A model generated the notes under the pieces. The model had not been told where the DNA came from. It searched no databases and saw only the letters and a program-made list of their open reading frames with translations. This document shows positions 1 to 7,216 of a stretch of DNA of 50,767 nt, one piece after another (the first letter of the stretch is position 1; each line of letters begins with the position of its first letter). This stretch comes from SIG77 sp045589595. GTDB taxonomy: Bacteria > Verrucomicrobiota > Lentisphaeria > Victivallales > UBA1829. The translations under genes and the position numbers were made by a program. The stretch is taken from assembly GCA_045589595.1 (NCBI GenBank), contig JAZNPK010000016.1:1-50767 (forward strand), written 5' to 3'.

Positions 1-115
1 GGGGCCGCCGGCGCGCCCCCGCGCGGGCGGTGAAACTGCCCGCGCCAGCCGGCAAAATTTCGCCGGCACGAGGCGGCTCGACCCGCTTCGGGTGCCGCGC
101 CGGTGCCCCAATTAT
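1..115. repeat. GC-rich palindromic block at contig edge
   Basis: This stretch is much richer in GC than the AT-rich DNA that follows and contains consecutive inverted repeats: CGCGGGC at 22-28 pairs with 38-44, GCCGGC at 48-53 with 62-67, and ACCCG at 81-85 with CGGGT at 89-93. No gene was recognised. It may be the edge of a dispersed hairpin-rich intergenic repeat like those elsewhere in the window, but it shares no obvious linker with them, so that link is a guess. Confidence 0.4.
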
Positions 116-157
116 TTCGGAAAACAAAAGATTTTTCATAAAAAGCTGTTTTTCCGT

Positions 158-186
158 TTGACGAAATGCGTTTTTGCGTGTATTTT
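158..186 (+). promoter_or_regulatory. sigma70-type promoter for the efflux channel gene
   Basis: The -35 box TTGACG (158-163) and -10 box TATTTT (181-186) are separated by 17 bases. Transcription would start near 193, about 50 bases before the ATG at 244, which has an AAGGAG ribosome site at 231-236. Confidence 0.6.
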
Positions 187-243
187 ACGCCGATTGACTG
201 CAAATTATTTTAAACAGGTATTTTATCGGAAAGGAGTTTCCAA

Positions 244-1665
244 ATGACGATCACGAAACACACCTGCCGTTTAGCGGCGGCGATAACGATTGCCGGCTGT
301 ACGATTTTTTCTGCCGGTTGTGCGGTGACGCAGCAGACGCCGGTTGCGATTTCCCGCGGGACATATACGGAGATCCAGCCTGAAGAACAGCAGAAGCTTC
401 CTGCTGAGATCAAGCGTCTTTCTCTGGCGGAAGCGCAGCGGATCTCGCTTCAGAACAATCCGTCTTTCAAGAGTGCCTACTATGCGATCCAGCAGGCGGA
501 AGCGCAGTATCGCAAGATGTGGTCCTACTACATGCCGACGGTGAATTTTTCTTATTCCATCGGACAGAATTATTTCCGAGCCATCGACCCCAGTTCCGGC
601 AATCACAGCCAGACGACCTCCTCCAATCCGAAGTTCGGCATGTCGCTGTTGGTTTTTGATGGTTTCCAGCGTGAGATGAATCTGCTGGCGGCGAAACATT
701 CCTGGAAAGAAACTGCGGCATCGGAACAGGATGCGCGCCGTCTTCTTCTCCGTGCGGTCGCGACGGCGTACAACGATGTTCTTCTTGCCAATGCCCAGAG
801 CCGTATTGCAGTGGCGAACATGAAATACAACTATGACCTGCTGAAGGAAACGGAATTGAAATTTGAAGCGGGTGCATGTCCGCTTTCCGATGTTCTGAAC
901 TTCAAAGTGAACTACAACTCTGCGGAAAGCACCCTGTATTCTGCGGAATATGCAGCCATTGCGGCGAAGATCGTACTTGCTCAGCTGCTCGGTCTGACGG
1001 AAGGCACGATCCCGGACGCGATTGAATTTCCGACCATGCCTTCTCCGGACGGCGAAATGCTTGCGGGGATCAACTTCTATCTGGATCTTGCATTGAAGAA
1101 CCGTCCTGACCTGAAGCAGTACCGTGAAGCCTATGAAGCGGCGAAATATTCCTACTACTCCAGCATCGGTGCGTTCTCCCCCACGCTGACATTTGATGCT
1201 TCTCTGGACTACACCAATGCCAACAGACGCATCACCGGCAAATGGGGCAATGCCAATTCCCGTTCCCGGTCCCGGTCCTGGGGCTTCAACTACGGACTCA
1301 ATCTTTCCTGGGAACTGTTTGCCGGCGGCCGCACCTACTACGCCATGCGTGCTGCGGAAGCGCAGATGACGGCTGCTGATTTTGCCGTTGCGAACACCTG
1401 GATCACTGTGATCGGGGATGTCCGTACTGCTTATGAAAATTATCAGACGAACCTGAAACAGGTGAAACTGAACCAGAAGAATCTGGCACTTGTCCGCACG
1501 CAGCGTGACCTTGTTTACAAGGAATACAATGCCGGGTCCACAGGTATCACCCGTCTGAACGAAGCGCAGACTGCACTGGTCAATGCGGAAAACGCGCTTG
1601 CGGAAGCCGTGATCAACATGCACAATGCCAAAGCCCAGCTGCAGGCTGCGACCAACGCACTCTGA
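244..1665 (+). CDS. TolC/OprM-family outer membrane efflux lipoprotein
   Basis: This is a 473-residue outer membrane factor, the trimeric channel that carries substrates of inner-membrane pumps through the outer membrane. The N-terminus is a signal sequence with a plausible lipobox IAGC (Cys19), and a second Cys follows at 26, so it is probably a lipoprotein of the OprM/NodT type. Two repeated OEP-type halves follow: long helical stretches rich in Ala, Glu and Gln (about 55-250 and 280-470), with aromatic beta segments such as NFSYSIGQNYF and YGLNLSWELF in the expected barrel positions. The start is fixed by AAGGAG 7 bases upstream. The partner pump and adaptor are not here; they may lie beyond the contig start. 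The next gene is def, in the same direction after about 70 bases. The family is clear; the substrate is unknown. Confidence 0.88.
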   Translation: MTITKHTCRLAAAITIAGCTIFSAGCAVTQQTPVAISRGTYTEIQPEEQQKLPAEIKRLSLAEAQRISLQNNPSFKSAYYAIQQAEAQYRKMWSYYMPTVNFSYSIGQNYFRAIDPSSGNHSQTTSSNPKFGMSLLVFDGFQREMNLLAAKHSWKETAASEQDARRLLLRAVATAYNDVLLANAQSRIAVANMKYNYDLLKETELKFEAGACPLSDVLNFKVNYNSAESTLYSAEYAAIAAKIVLAQLLGLTEGTIPDAIEFPTMPSPDGEMLAGINFYLDLALKNRPDLKQYREAYEAAKYSYYSSIGAFSPTLTFDASLDYTNANRRITGKWGNANSRSRSRSWGFNYGLNLSWELFAGGRTYYAMRAAEAQMTAADFAVANTWITVIGDVRTAYENYQTNLKQVKLNQKNLALVRTQRDLVYKEYNAGSTGITRLNEAQTALVNAENALAEAVINMHNAKAQLQAATNAL

Positions 1666-1676
1666 TCAGCATCATA

Positions 1677-1725
1677 TCCGGCGTGATCCGGTCCTGACGG
1701 GATCGGATCTGCAATATACGCCGGA
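1677..1725 (+). other. nested hairpin in the channel-def spacer
   Basis: Outer arms TCCGGCGT (1677-1684) and ACGCCGGA (1718-1725) enclose inner arms GATCCG (1685-1690) and CGGATC (1704-1709). There is no T tail, so this is not a standard terminator. It ends one base before the def ribosome site AAGGA (1727-1731), so it could stabilise mRNA or modulate def translation. That role is inference only. Confidence 0.4.
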
Positions 1726-1738
1726 AAAGGAAATGAGT

Positions 1739-2353
1739 ATGTTTGGACAGAAAAAAATGAAAAATGCGTTGAAACTGCGTTATTTCGGCGATCCGGTCCT
1801 TGCGGCGAAAGCCAAAGAGATCCCGGAGATCACGGATGAGATCCGGAGTCTTGCCGCCGACATGCTGGAAATGATGTACGAAAAGAACGGGATCGGGCTT
1901 GCCGGCAATCAGGTCGGCATTCCGCAGAAGATCGTGGTGATCGACATCGAACCGCCTGAAGATGAGGACGGCAATCCCCTGCCCCTCACCACGCCCGGTG
2001 AAATGGAACTGCTGCCGAAGATGCCCATTGCCCTGATCAATCCCAAGATCCTTTCCACCTCGGATGATCTCACGGATTTTGATGAAGGGTGCCTGAGTGT
2101 TCCGAAACTTTATGCCAATGTCAAGCGTCCGTCCCGCGTCGTTCTCCAGACGCAACTGATTGACGGAACAACTCTTACGGCGGAATGCGGCGGACTTCTC
2201 GCCCGCGTTCTCCAGCACGAACTGGATCATCTGGACGGTATCGTTTTTGTTCAGAAAGCCGATGAAGCCGATTATAAGGAAATTCAGGCGGGTGTGGAAA
2301 AACTCATCCGCAAGAACGGTCCCCGCGGCTTCCAGGTCAGAAGGCTTGTCTGA
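1739..2353 (+). CDS. def: peptide deformylase
   Basis: This enzyme removes the formyl group from the N-terminal methionine of nascent proteins in the cytoplasm. All three metal-site motifs are visible: GIGLAGNQVG at 51-60 (motif I), EGCLS at 116-120 with the metal-ligand Cys, and HELDH at 160-164 with the two His ligands and catalytic Glu. The chosen ATG at 1739 has AAGGA seven bases upstream; an ATG at 1733 sits too close to it, and still earlier starts lack a ribosome site. The product is about 204 residues, slightly longer than the usual 165-190 because of an acidic Pro-rich insertion around residues 71-95 (EPPEDEDGNP). It is followed after one base by the start of the next gene, so the two are probably co-translated. 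Confidence 0.95.
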   Translation: MFGQKKMKNALKLRYFGDPVLAAKAKEIPEITDEIRSLAADMLEMMYEKNGIGLAGNQVGIPQKIVVIDIEPPEDEDGNPLPLTTPGEMELLPKMPIALINPKILSTSDDLTDFDEGCLSVPKLYANVKRPSRVVLQTQLIDGTTLTAECGGLLARVLQHELDHLDGIVFVQKADEADYKEIQAGVEKLIRKNGPRGFQVRRLV

Positions 2354-2354
2354 C

Positions 2355-3335
2355 ATGAATTTTTTCCGGACGGCATTTGCGCTCTGCACAAAGATTTCCG
2401 CCCTCGATCTGTTGAAAAATGTTTCAGCGGGACGGGCGATCTTCCATGCGTTTCTGATGCTTCTGCTCTGTCCGGTCCTGTTGGCGACCATCCGTGTCTG
2501 CGTTGAAAAACAGGATGTGACGGATACACTGGCGCAGATCCGTACCGCGTCCGGGGGATTCGTTTTCAACAACGGTCAACTGAAACTGGGCAACGGAAAC
2601 GATGAGATCCATTTGGCATTCCGGATGCTTCAGCTTGATACACGGCTGGATTATGTTGCAAATAAAGAAGTTGCAAAGAATCTTGATCCGGCTCAATGGA
2701 AAGAGGGAAACGGCATCGTAGTCACGCCGGAACATCTCTTTTTCTGGATGAAACCCGGCGCGGCGGAATATTCGATCCTTCAGGCGCCGGTGACAATGCT
2801 CTCATCCCAGATACAATCCGATGAGGAAAAACAGAAAATGACCTCGCTGCTCATGGATCAGATGAGTTCTCCGGGGCTGTTTTCTGCCAGCCAGCTCAAG
2901 GAAAAAGCGACGGCAAGTCTTCCATCGGAAGCAGTTTCCGGCGACAGCAAAGGCATTGAGTTATCGCTGGCGCAGCTGCGGCTTTTTCTGCTGACTCTGT
3001 TCTGGTCCGCGATCTTTGCCGCAACGCTGAACCAGTGTCTGCTGCTGATGCTGATGGGCGGTCTTTCCTTTGCGCTGGTGCAATATCTGCGTTTCCGTAT
3101 GCTGCCGCGGAATCTGCCTTTTATCAAAGTCCTTGGATTGACCCTTTACGCAACGTTTCCCGCGCTTTTGATCGCGACGCTGATCTCGGCAACGGGTCAG
3201 CAGGTTTTTGCGTTTCAGACGATCTTTTTTGTTGTATTCTTCATTTATCAGCTGATGGGCTTCAATTATCTCATGCGGCAGATGAATCCCCCCGCCAACA
3301 ATCCCCCGCCACCGGATGACGATGACGATTTTTAA
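2355..3335 (+). CDS. integral membrane protein, DUF1189-like architecture
   Basis: The protein has 326 residues with the start at 2355, one base after the def stop; an AAGG lies about 10 bases upstream. One N-terminal membrane segment (about 29-46) is followed by a polar, probably extracytoplasmic domain of about 150 residues, then several hydrophobic segments from about 195 to 310. The plan and the N-terminal FFRTAF...ALDLL pattern resemble DUF1189 proteins of Firmicutes, whose function is not established; this assignment is from memory and tentative. The C-terminus is unusual: a run of prolines followed by five aspartates and a phenylalanine. The close packing with def and the CDC123-like gene suggests one transcript. 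Confidence 0.6.
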   Translation: MNFFRTAFALCTKISALDLLKNVSAGRAIFHAFLMLLLCPVLLATIRVCVEKQDVTDTLAQIRTASGGFVFNNGQLKLGNGNDEIHLAFRMLQLDTRLDYVANKEVAKNLDPAQWKEGNGIVVTPEHLFFWMKPGAAEYSILQAPVTMLSSQIQSDEEKQKMTSLLMDQMSSPGLFSASQLKEKATASLPSEAVSGDSKGIELSLAQLRLFLLTLFWSAIFAATLNQCLLLMLMGGLSFALVQYLRFRMLPRNLPFIKVLGLTLYATFPALLIATLISATGQQVFAFQTIFFVVFFIYQLMGFNYLMRQMNPPANNPPPPDDDDDF

Positions 3336-3355
3336 GGAATAAGGAGCGACCGACC

Positions 3356-4090
3356 ATGGCACTTGATCCCGTACTTGACGCATGTCGAACCCCGAACTGG
3401 TATCCGCAGCTTTCAGCATTCAGTCTGCCTACATCTTTTGTGGCACTTCAGGCGGATGAGATCGAAGCACTTGCCGCGGGGGAAGACGCCTCTGCCCCGG
3501 TCCCGAAAAGAGCAGTGAGACGGCTCCGGGCGGTGATGAAACGGTTTCCCTACAACCGTTTTCTTTCGGTGGACCTTGCCGCGCCCGTGGATACGGACCG
3601 TTTCAAAAACAAGCGCGGTGCCATCCGTTCTGCAGAAAGTGCGTGGAATGTTCTTGCGGAAAGTGAACGTGTGCGTGAGTCGGCAAAGCGCGGGGAAGTG
3701 ACCAGTATCTGTGTCCGTCCGTTCCGGCGTATGGATATCACCCGTGAGTTCCGTCTGTTTGTGAAGGACGGCAAACTTTTTGCCATGAGTCAATACTGGC
3801 TGGTGAAACATTTTCCGAAGCTGGAAAAAACGAAAAAGAAATTCTGGGAAAAAGCCGAATCTTTTGTGGAACAGAACGCCTGGGCATTTCCCCTGAAAGA
3901 TGTGGTGATGGATATTTATTTCACCTCATCCGGCAAAATTCTGATCACAGACCTCAATCCGCTGTCCGCTCCCACCGACCCGCTGATGTTCAGCGAATGG
4001 GAAAAATTTGACTGGACCGGCGAAGCGGCAGGCATCCGGATCGTACCGCCGCCCCATACGCTGTCCGGCGATGTGAATGTGTCGTTCTGA
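3356..4090 (+). CDS. CDC123/D123-like ATP-grasp family protein
   Basis: This 244-residue cytoplasmic protein resembles the CDC123 (D123) family, a divergent branch of the ATP-grasp enzymes. In eukaryotes CDC123 assists assembly of translation factor eIF2; bacterial members exist with no settled role. Signature blocks seen here in order: W15-Y16-P17 with S20 and F22 near the N-terminus, VRPFRR at 120-125, REFRLFV at 130-136 followed by LFAMSQYW (141-148), VVMDIYF at 183-189, and ITDLNP at 197-202 followed by TDPLMFSEWE (207-216). The Asp and Asn of the D-x-N-P block are the expected metal and nucleotide ligands. The start has AAGGAG nine bases upstream. It follows def and the membrane protein and ends two bases from the convergent tadA stop. 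Family membership is a recognition by motif, not a search result. Confidence 0.72.
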   Translation: MALDPVLDACRTPNWYPQLSAFSLPTSFVALQADEIEALAAGEDASAPVPKRAVRRLRAVMKRFPYNRFLSVDLAAPVDTDRFKNKRGAIRSAESAWNVLAESERVRESAKRGEVTSICVRPFRRMDITREFRLFVKDGKLFAMSQYWLVKHFPKLEKTKKKFWEKAESFVEQNAWAFPLKDVVMDIYFTSSGKILITDLNPLSAPTDPLMFSEWEKFDWTGEAAGIRIVPPPHTLSGDVNVSF

Positions 4091-4092
4091 AT

Positions 4093-4608
4093 TTATTTTT
4101 TCTGCGTGCGGACAGACTTGAAGAAGTCGCGCATGATCTTTCCGCACTCATCGGCGAGGACGCCTGATTTGACTTCCACCTGATGAAGCATACCGGGGAA
4201 ACCGGTCACATCCAGCGCGCCGCCGGCGGCACCGGACCGGGGGTCGCCCATTCCGAAAATGACTCTGCGTACGCGGGCATTGACCATAGCACCGGCGCAC
4301 ATGGCACAGGGTTCTTTTGTCACATAGATATCCACATCTTCCATCCGCCAATCCCGGAGCGCGGCAGAAATGGAACTGATGAGCAGGACTTCGGCATGCG
4401 CGGTCGCATCTTTGAGCAATTCCACCTGATTCCATGCGCGCGCGATAATGTTGCCGTCCTTCACCGCCACAGCGCCAACGGGAACTTCACCGGCAGCGGC
4501 GGCATTCTGTGCGCACCGGAGAGCCGCACGCATAAAGTGTTCATCATCAAAGAGAATTGGTTTTGAATCTTCGATATGCTGTTCAAAATTCGGCAATTCG
4601 ATCTTCAT
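4093..4608 (-). CDS. tadA: tRNA-specific adenosine deaminase
   Basis: TadA converts adenosine 34 to inosine in tRNA-Arg(ACG). This 171-residue protein carries the zinc deaminase signature: HAE with His71 as zinc ligand and Glu73 as proton shuttle, and PCAMCAGAM with Cys101 and Cys104 as the other ligands. The N-terminal extension of about 20 residues before the deaminase fold is slightly longer than in E. coli. Its ATG shares one base with the stop of the upstream AAA+ gene (TAATG), so translation is probably coupled. It is the last gene of the nadB operon and ends two bases from the convergent CDC123-like gene; no terminator was seen between them. Confidence 0.93.
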   Translation of the reverse strand: MKIELPNFEQHIEDSKPILFDDEHFMRAALRCAQNAAAAGEVPVGAVAVKDGNIIARAWNQVELLKDATAHAEVLLISSISAALRDWRMEDVDIYVTKEPCAMCAGAMVNARVRRVIFGMGDPRSGAAGGALDVTGFPGMLHQVEVKSGVLADECGKIMRDFFKSVRTQKK

Positions 4609-5942
4609 TATGAAATTCCTCCGGCGAGTTCGCGGTTCCGGATCTCATCCAGCACGGAATCGCCATAGATCGCCCGCATGAGTTTCAGGTTTTCGTCATA
4701 AAAGACCTGAGGATCGGGGCGGGTGATGACCTGCTGACGGGAACTGTCCAGCATCCGCATCCGCCGTGCGCTGTCGGTCCGGTACTGTTCCAGATAACGG
4801 ACGAGGGTGCGGGGACTGAGCTCCTCAAAAAGTTTCTGTCCGAATGATTCCACGTAATCGGCGGCAATGACCGATATGAGTTCGGGTGTGGGATTTTTCA
4901 TGCCGCTTGCGATGAGGAAATCCTCCACCATCTCCTGACATCTGATCTCATCGAAAATGGGGAAGAGGAATCCGCGTCCGCGGCTGGAAATATTGGCGGG
5001 GAACTGCTGATTCGCCGCGATGGTGAAGGAGATATGATCCGGCGGCGAAAATGCACCGCCCACATGAGTGCGGAAATCATACCAGTCCATCTGCGGCACA
5101 TCGATATCATCGAAGAAGACCACAAACTTGCGTTTTGGAGCGGCGGCGAGGGCTTTGATCATATTTTCCAATCCGTGCGACAACACATCGGGCGAGGCGA
5201 GGATGAGTGTGATCTGCGGATAATGGAGGCTGTGTGCAATGGTCATCTGGGTCTTTCCCAAACCGGGCAGACTGCTGATGAGCAGGGGCAGATTGCTTTT
5301 TCCTGCGGCAAATGCGCCGAAATGATCGAGAAATGTCCTGCGTGCCTCCTGATAACCGTAGAATGCTTCCACGGGACGGATATTTTTCAGGTCGAGGGGC
5401 GTAAATGTATTCTGTTCGTAACGGAACACGCGACTGCCGCTGAAAAGATCTTCAGCCGCACTGCGGCGTCTGGCACATTCCAGCATCACAGCGGCAGGTT
5501 TGAGTTTTCCGAACAGCGTACCGGAAGCCGAAAGCAGTCTTGCTGACGGCAGCAGCCGCAGTGCATTTTCCGGATATTGTGCGGTATAATCGGGGATCAG
5601 CGTCACGAGAATATCTGCCAGAGTTACCGCATGACGGAGCAGAAATGCGCCATCGGTGCCGGTCTGTTCCAATGTTTTCAGATCGGGTACGCGGTCGGAC
5701 AACGCCTGAAACAGTGCTTCATCCAGCGTTTTCCGGAAGGCTCCGGCAACAAGATCCGCCAGTGCATTGAGGGCATCGATCACATCTTCCGTGCCGTCAT
5801 CCGGTACGGTGTGACCGGGCGTGATCTTTCCGGCACGCATCATATTCAGGACGCGATACAGCGCTGCCGCAAAGGGATCAACGGGTTGAAGTCCCCACAG
5901 CAGCCGCAGCGCGGCAAGAGCCTGCTGGATGCGGTCGGTCAT
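4608..5942 (-). CDS. AAA+ ATPase, DUF815-like
   Basis: This 444-residue cytoplasmic protein has an N-terminal helical region (1-190) with no recognised motif and an ATPase domain. The ATPase shows SLPGLGKT at 224-231 (Walker A), FVVFFDD at 273-279 (Walker B) and a sensor-like Asn at 311 (IAANQ). The stretch 'FYGYQEARRTFLDHF' before Walker A and the short D-W-Y-D-F block after Walker B match the layout of DUF815 proteins, a poorly characterised AAA+ family. The start ATG overlaps the pcnB stop by four bases (ATGA) and the stop overlaps tadA by one base. This links it to two RNA-acting genes, a poly(A)/tRNA nucleotidyltransferase-type enzyme and a tRNA deaminase. A role in RNA processing is inference from position only. 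Confidence 0.75.
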   Translation of the reverse strand: MTDRIQQALAALRLLWGLQPVDPFAAALYRVLNMMRAGKITPGHTVPDDGTEDVIDALNALADLVAGAFRKTLDEALFQALSDRVPDLKTLEQTGTDGAFLLRHAVTLADILVTLIPDYTAQYPENALRLLPSARLLSASGTLFGKLKPAAVMLECARRRSAAEDLFSGSRVFRYEQNTFTPLDLKNIRPVEAFYGYQEARRTFLDHFGAFAAGKSNLPLLISSLPGLGKTQMTIAHSLHYPQITLILASPDVLSHGLENMIKALAAAPKRKFVVFFDDIDVPQMDWYDFRTHVGGAFSPPDHISFTIAANQQFPANISSRGRGFLFPIFDEIRCQEMVEDFLIASGMKNPTPELISVIAADYVESFGQKLFEELSPRTLVRYLEQYRTDSARRMRMLDSSRQQVITRPDPQVFYDENLKLMRAIYGDSVLDEIRNRELAGGIS

Positions 5943-7198
5943 GATTTTTTGCCGCCTTTCCCGGGATCTGCCGGAGCATTGCTGTTTTTCTTATGTTTGC
6001 GTTTCCGGCTGCGTTTCCGTGGAGCGATACCGAGATTGGGTGCCGCGGGATAATTTTCCTCAAAGCCTTCCTGTTTCCAGAGGACTTCGTTCTGCACGGC
6101 AGCCAGTTCTCTTGCATTGCCGTAAGCGGCAACGGACCGGAAAAGATGATCTCCGGGTTCCCCGCGGTGGAAACGGATCTGCATGAGCAGATTGCTGACA
6201 GCATTGGCGTTGATTCGGCGCATAATGGTGCGTGGCTCAAGGACTTTCAGGATCAGATCATGGAGCTGTCCATCCAGACCGAATGCGGGTTTCCAGAGTC
6301 CGCCGGGGTCGTTGCCGAAATGCTGTTCGATAAAGGGCAATGCGATCAAAGCCAGACTCATGGATACACTGTTCCGGTACAATCCGGCGCGGATCCGTTC
6401 GTCCCGTTTCGCCCACAACTGCATGACATACTGTCCCTGCGGGGTATCGTAGCGTTCATCCAGATAAGGCAGAAAATAATGCAGGAGTCCGTACCGGCGG
6501 AACGTATCGATAATGACATTGCCGTAGGGATTGCGCAGGATCTTTTCAAATTCCAGATCGAGGCGTGAACGGCTGGCATGGACGATCATCGGCATACAGG
6601 CGCGGAGTGCTTTTTCCGTTTCCGCCTCAAGGGAGAATCCATACTGCCCCACCAGTTTCAGAGCGCGGAGCATACGGACGGGATCTTCCTCAAACCGGAG
6701 GGCGGGATCGCCGATACTGCGTACAAGGCGTGCCTGAATATCCGCTTCCCCCCTGCCGGTATAATCCAGGATCCTGTCGCTCACCGGATCATAGAACAGG
6801 GAATTGACGGTAAAGTCCCGCCGGTTGGCATCGTCTTTTGCGTTTCCGTATTCGTTATCCTGAAAGATCATGTGTTCCGGCACGCCGTCGCGGAGATGCT
6901 GTTCATCGGGATCCGGATTGCTGCGGAAGGTGCTGATCTCCACGATATTTTCCCGGTTGAGATAAAGATGCACCAGCCGGAAGCGGCGTCCGATGATCAC
7001 ACAGCGTTTGTCGGCAAAGACATGTTTGACCTGTTCAGGGGTGGCGGAGGTGGAAATATCATAATCTTTCGGTTCCCGTTCCAGCAGGAAATCGCGGACG
7101 GCGCCGCCCACGATGTAGGCTTCGTAGTTCGCCTCCTGAAGACGGCGGATGATGTCAATAATACGGGGATCGGTTTTTTCTTGCAGCGATATATTCAT
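5939..7198 (-). CDS. pcnB: poly(A) polymerase / class II tRNA nucleotidyltransferase family
   Basis: The 419-residue protein belongs to the class II nucleotidyltransferases that add poly(A) or CCA to RNA 3' ends. Seen: VGGAVRD (30-36), the metal-binding DYD at 45-47 (KDYDIST), RRDFTVNSLFYDP near 130, and a GDPALRFEEDPVRMLRALK-type block. The strongly basic C-terminus (RKRSRKRKHKK, about 393-403) is typical of poly(A) polymerase I rather than CCA-adding enzymes, which supports the pcnB name. Three of the four tRNAs in this window already encode CCA, but the tRNA-Leu at 20.7 kb does not, so a CCA-adding activity is needed somewhere in the genome. The gene begins 18 bases after the nadB stop and overlaps the AAA+ gene by four bases. 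No clear Shine-Dalgarno precedes the ATG. Confidence 0.82.
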   Translation of the reverse strand: MNISLQEKTDPRIIDIIRRLQEANYEAYIVGGAVRDFLLEREPKDYDISTSATPEQVKHVFADKRCVIIGRRFRLVHLYLNRENIVEISTFRSNPDPDEQHLRDGVPEHMIFQDNEYGNAKDDANRRDFTVNSLFYDPVSDRILDYTGRGEADIQARLVRSIGDPALRFEEDPVRMLRALKLVGQYGFSLEAETEKALRACMPMIVHASRSRLDLEFEKILRNPYGNVIIDTFRRYGLLHYFLPYLDERYDTPQGQYVMQLWAKRDERIRAGLYRNSVSMSLALIALPFIEQHFGNDPGGLWKPAFGLDGQLHDLILKVLEPRTIMRRINANAVSNLLMQIRFHRGEPGDHLFRSVAAYGNARELAAVQNEVLWKQEGFEENYPAAPNLGIAPRKRSRKRKHKKNSNAPADPGKGGKKS

Positions 7199-7216
7199 GG
7201 TTGGAACAGATTTTTA

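Noticed and set aside
194..224. Second promoter TTGACT...TATTTT before the efflux gene
   Set aside because: The spacer would be 19 bases and the -10 box would fall on the ribosome-site region; the 158-186 pair is better spaced.
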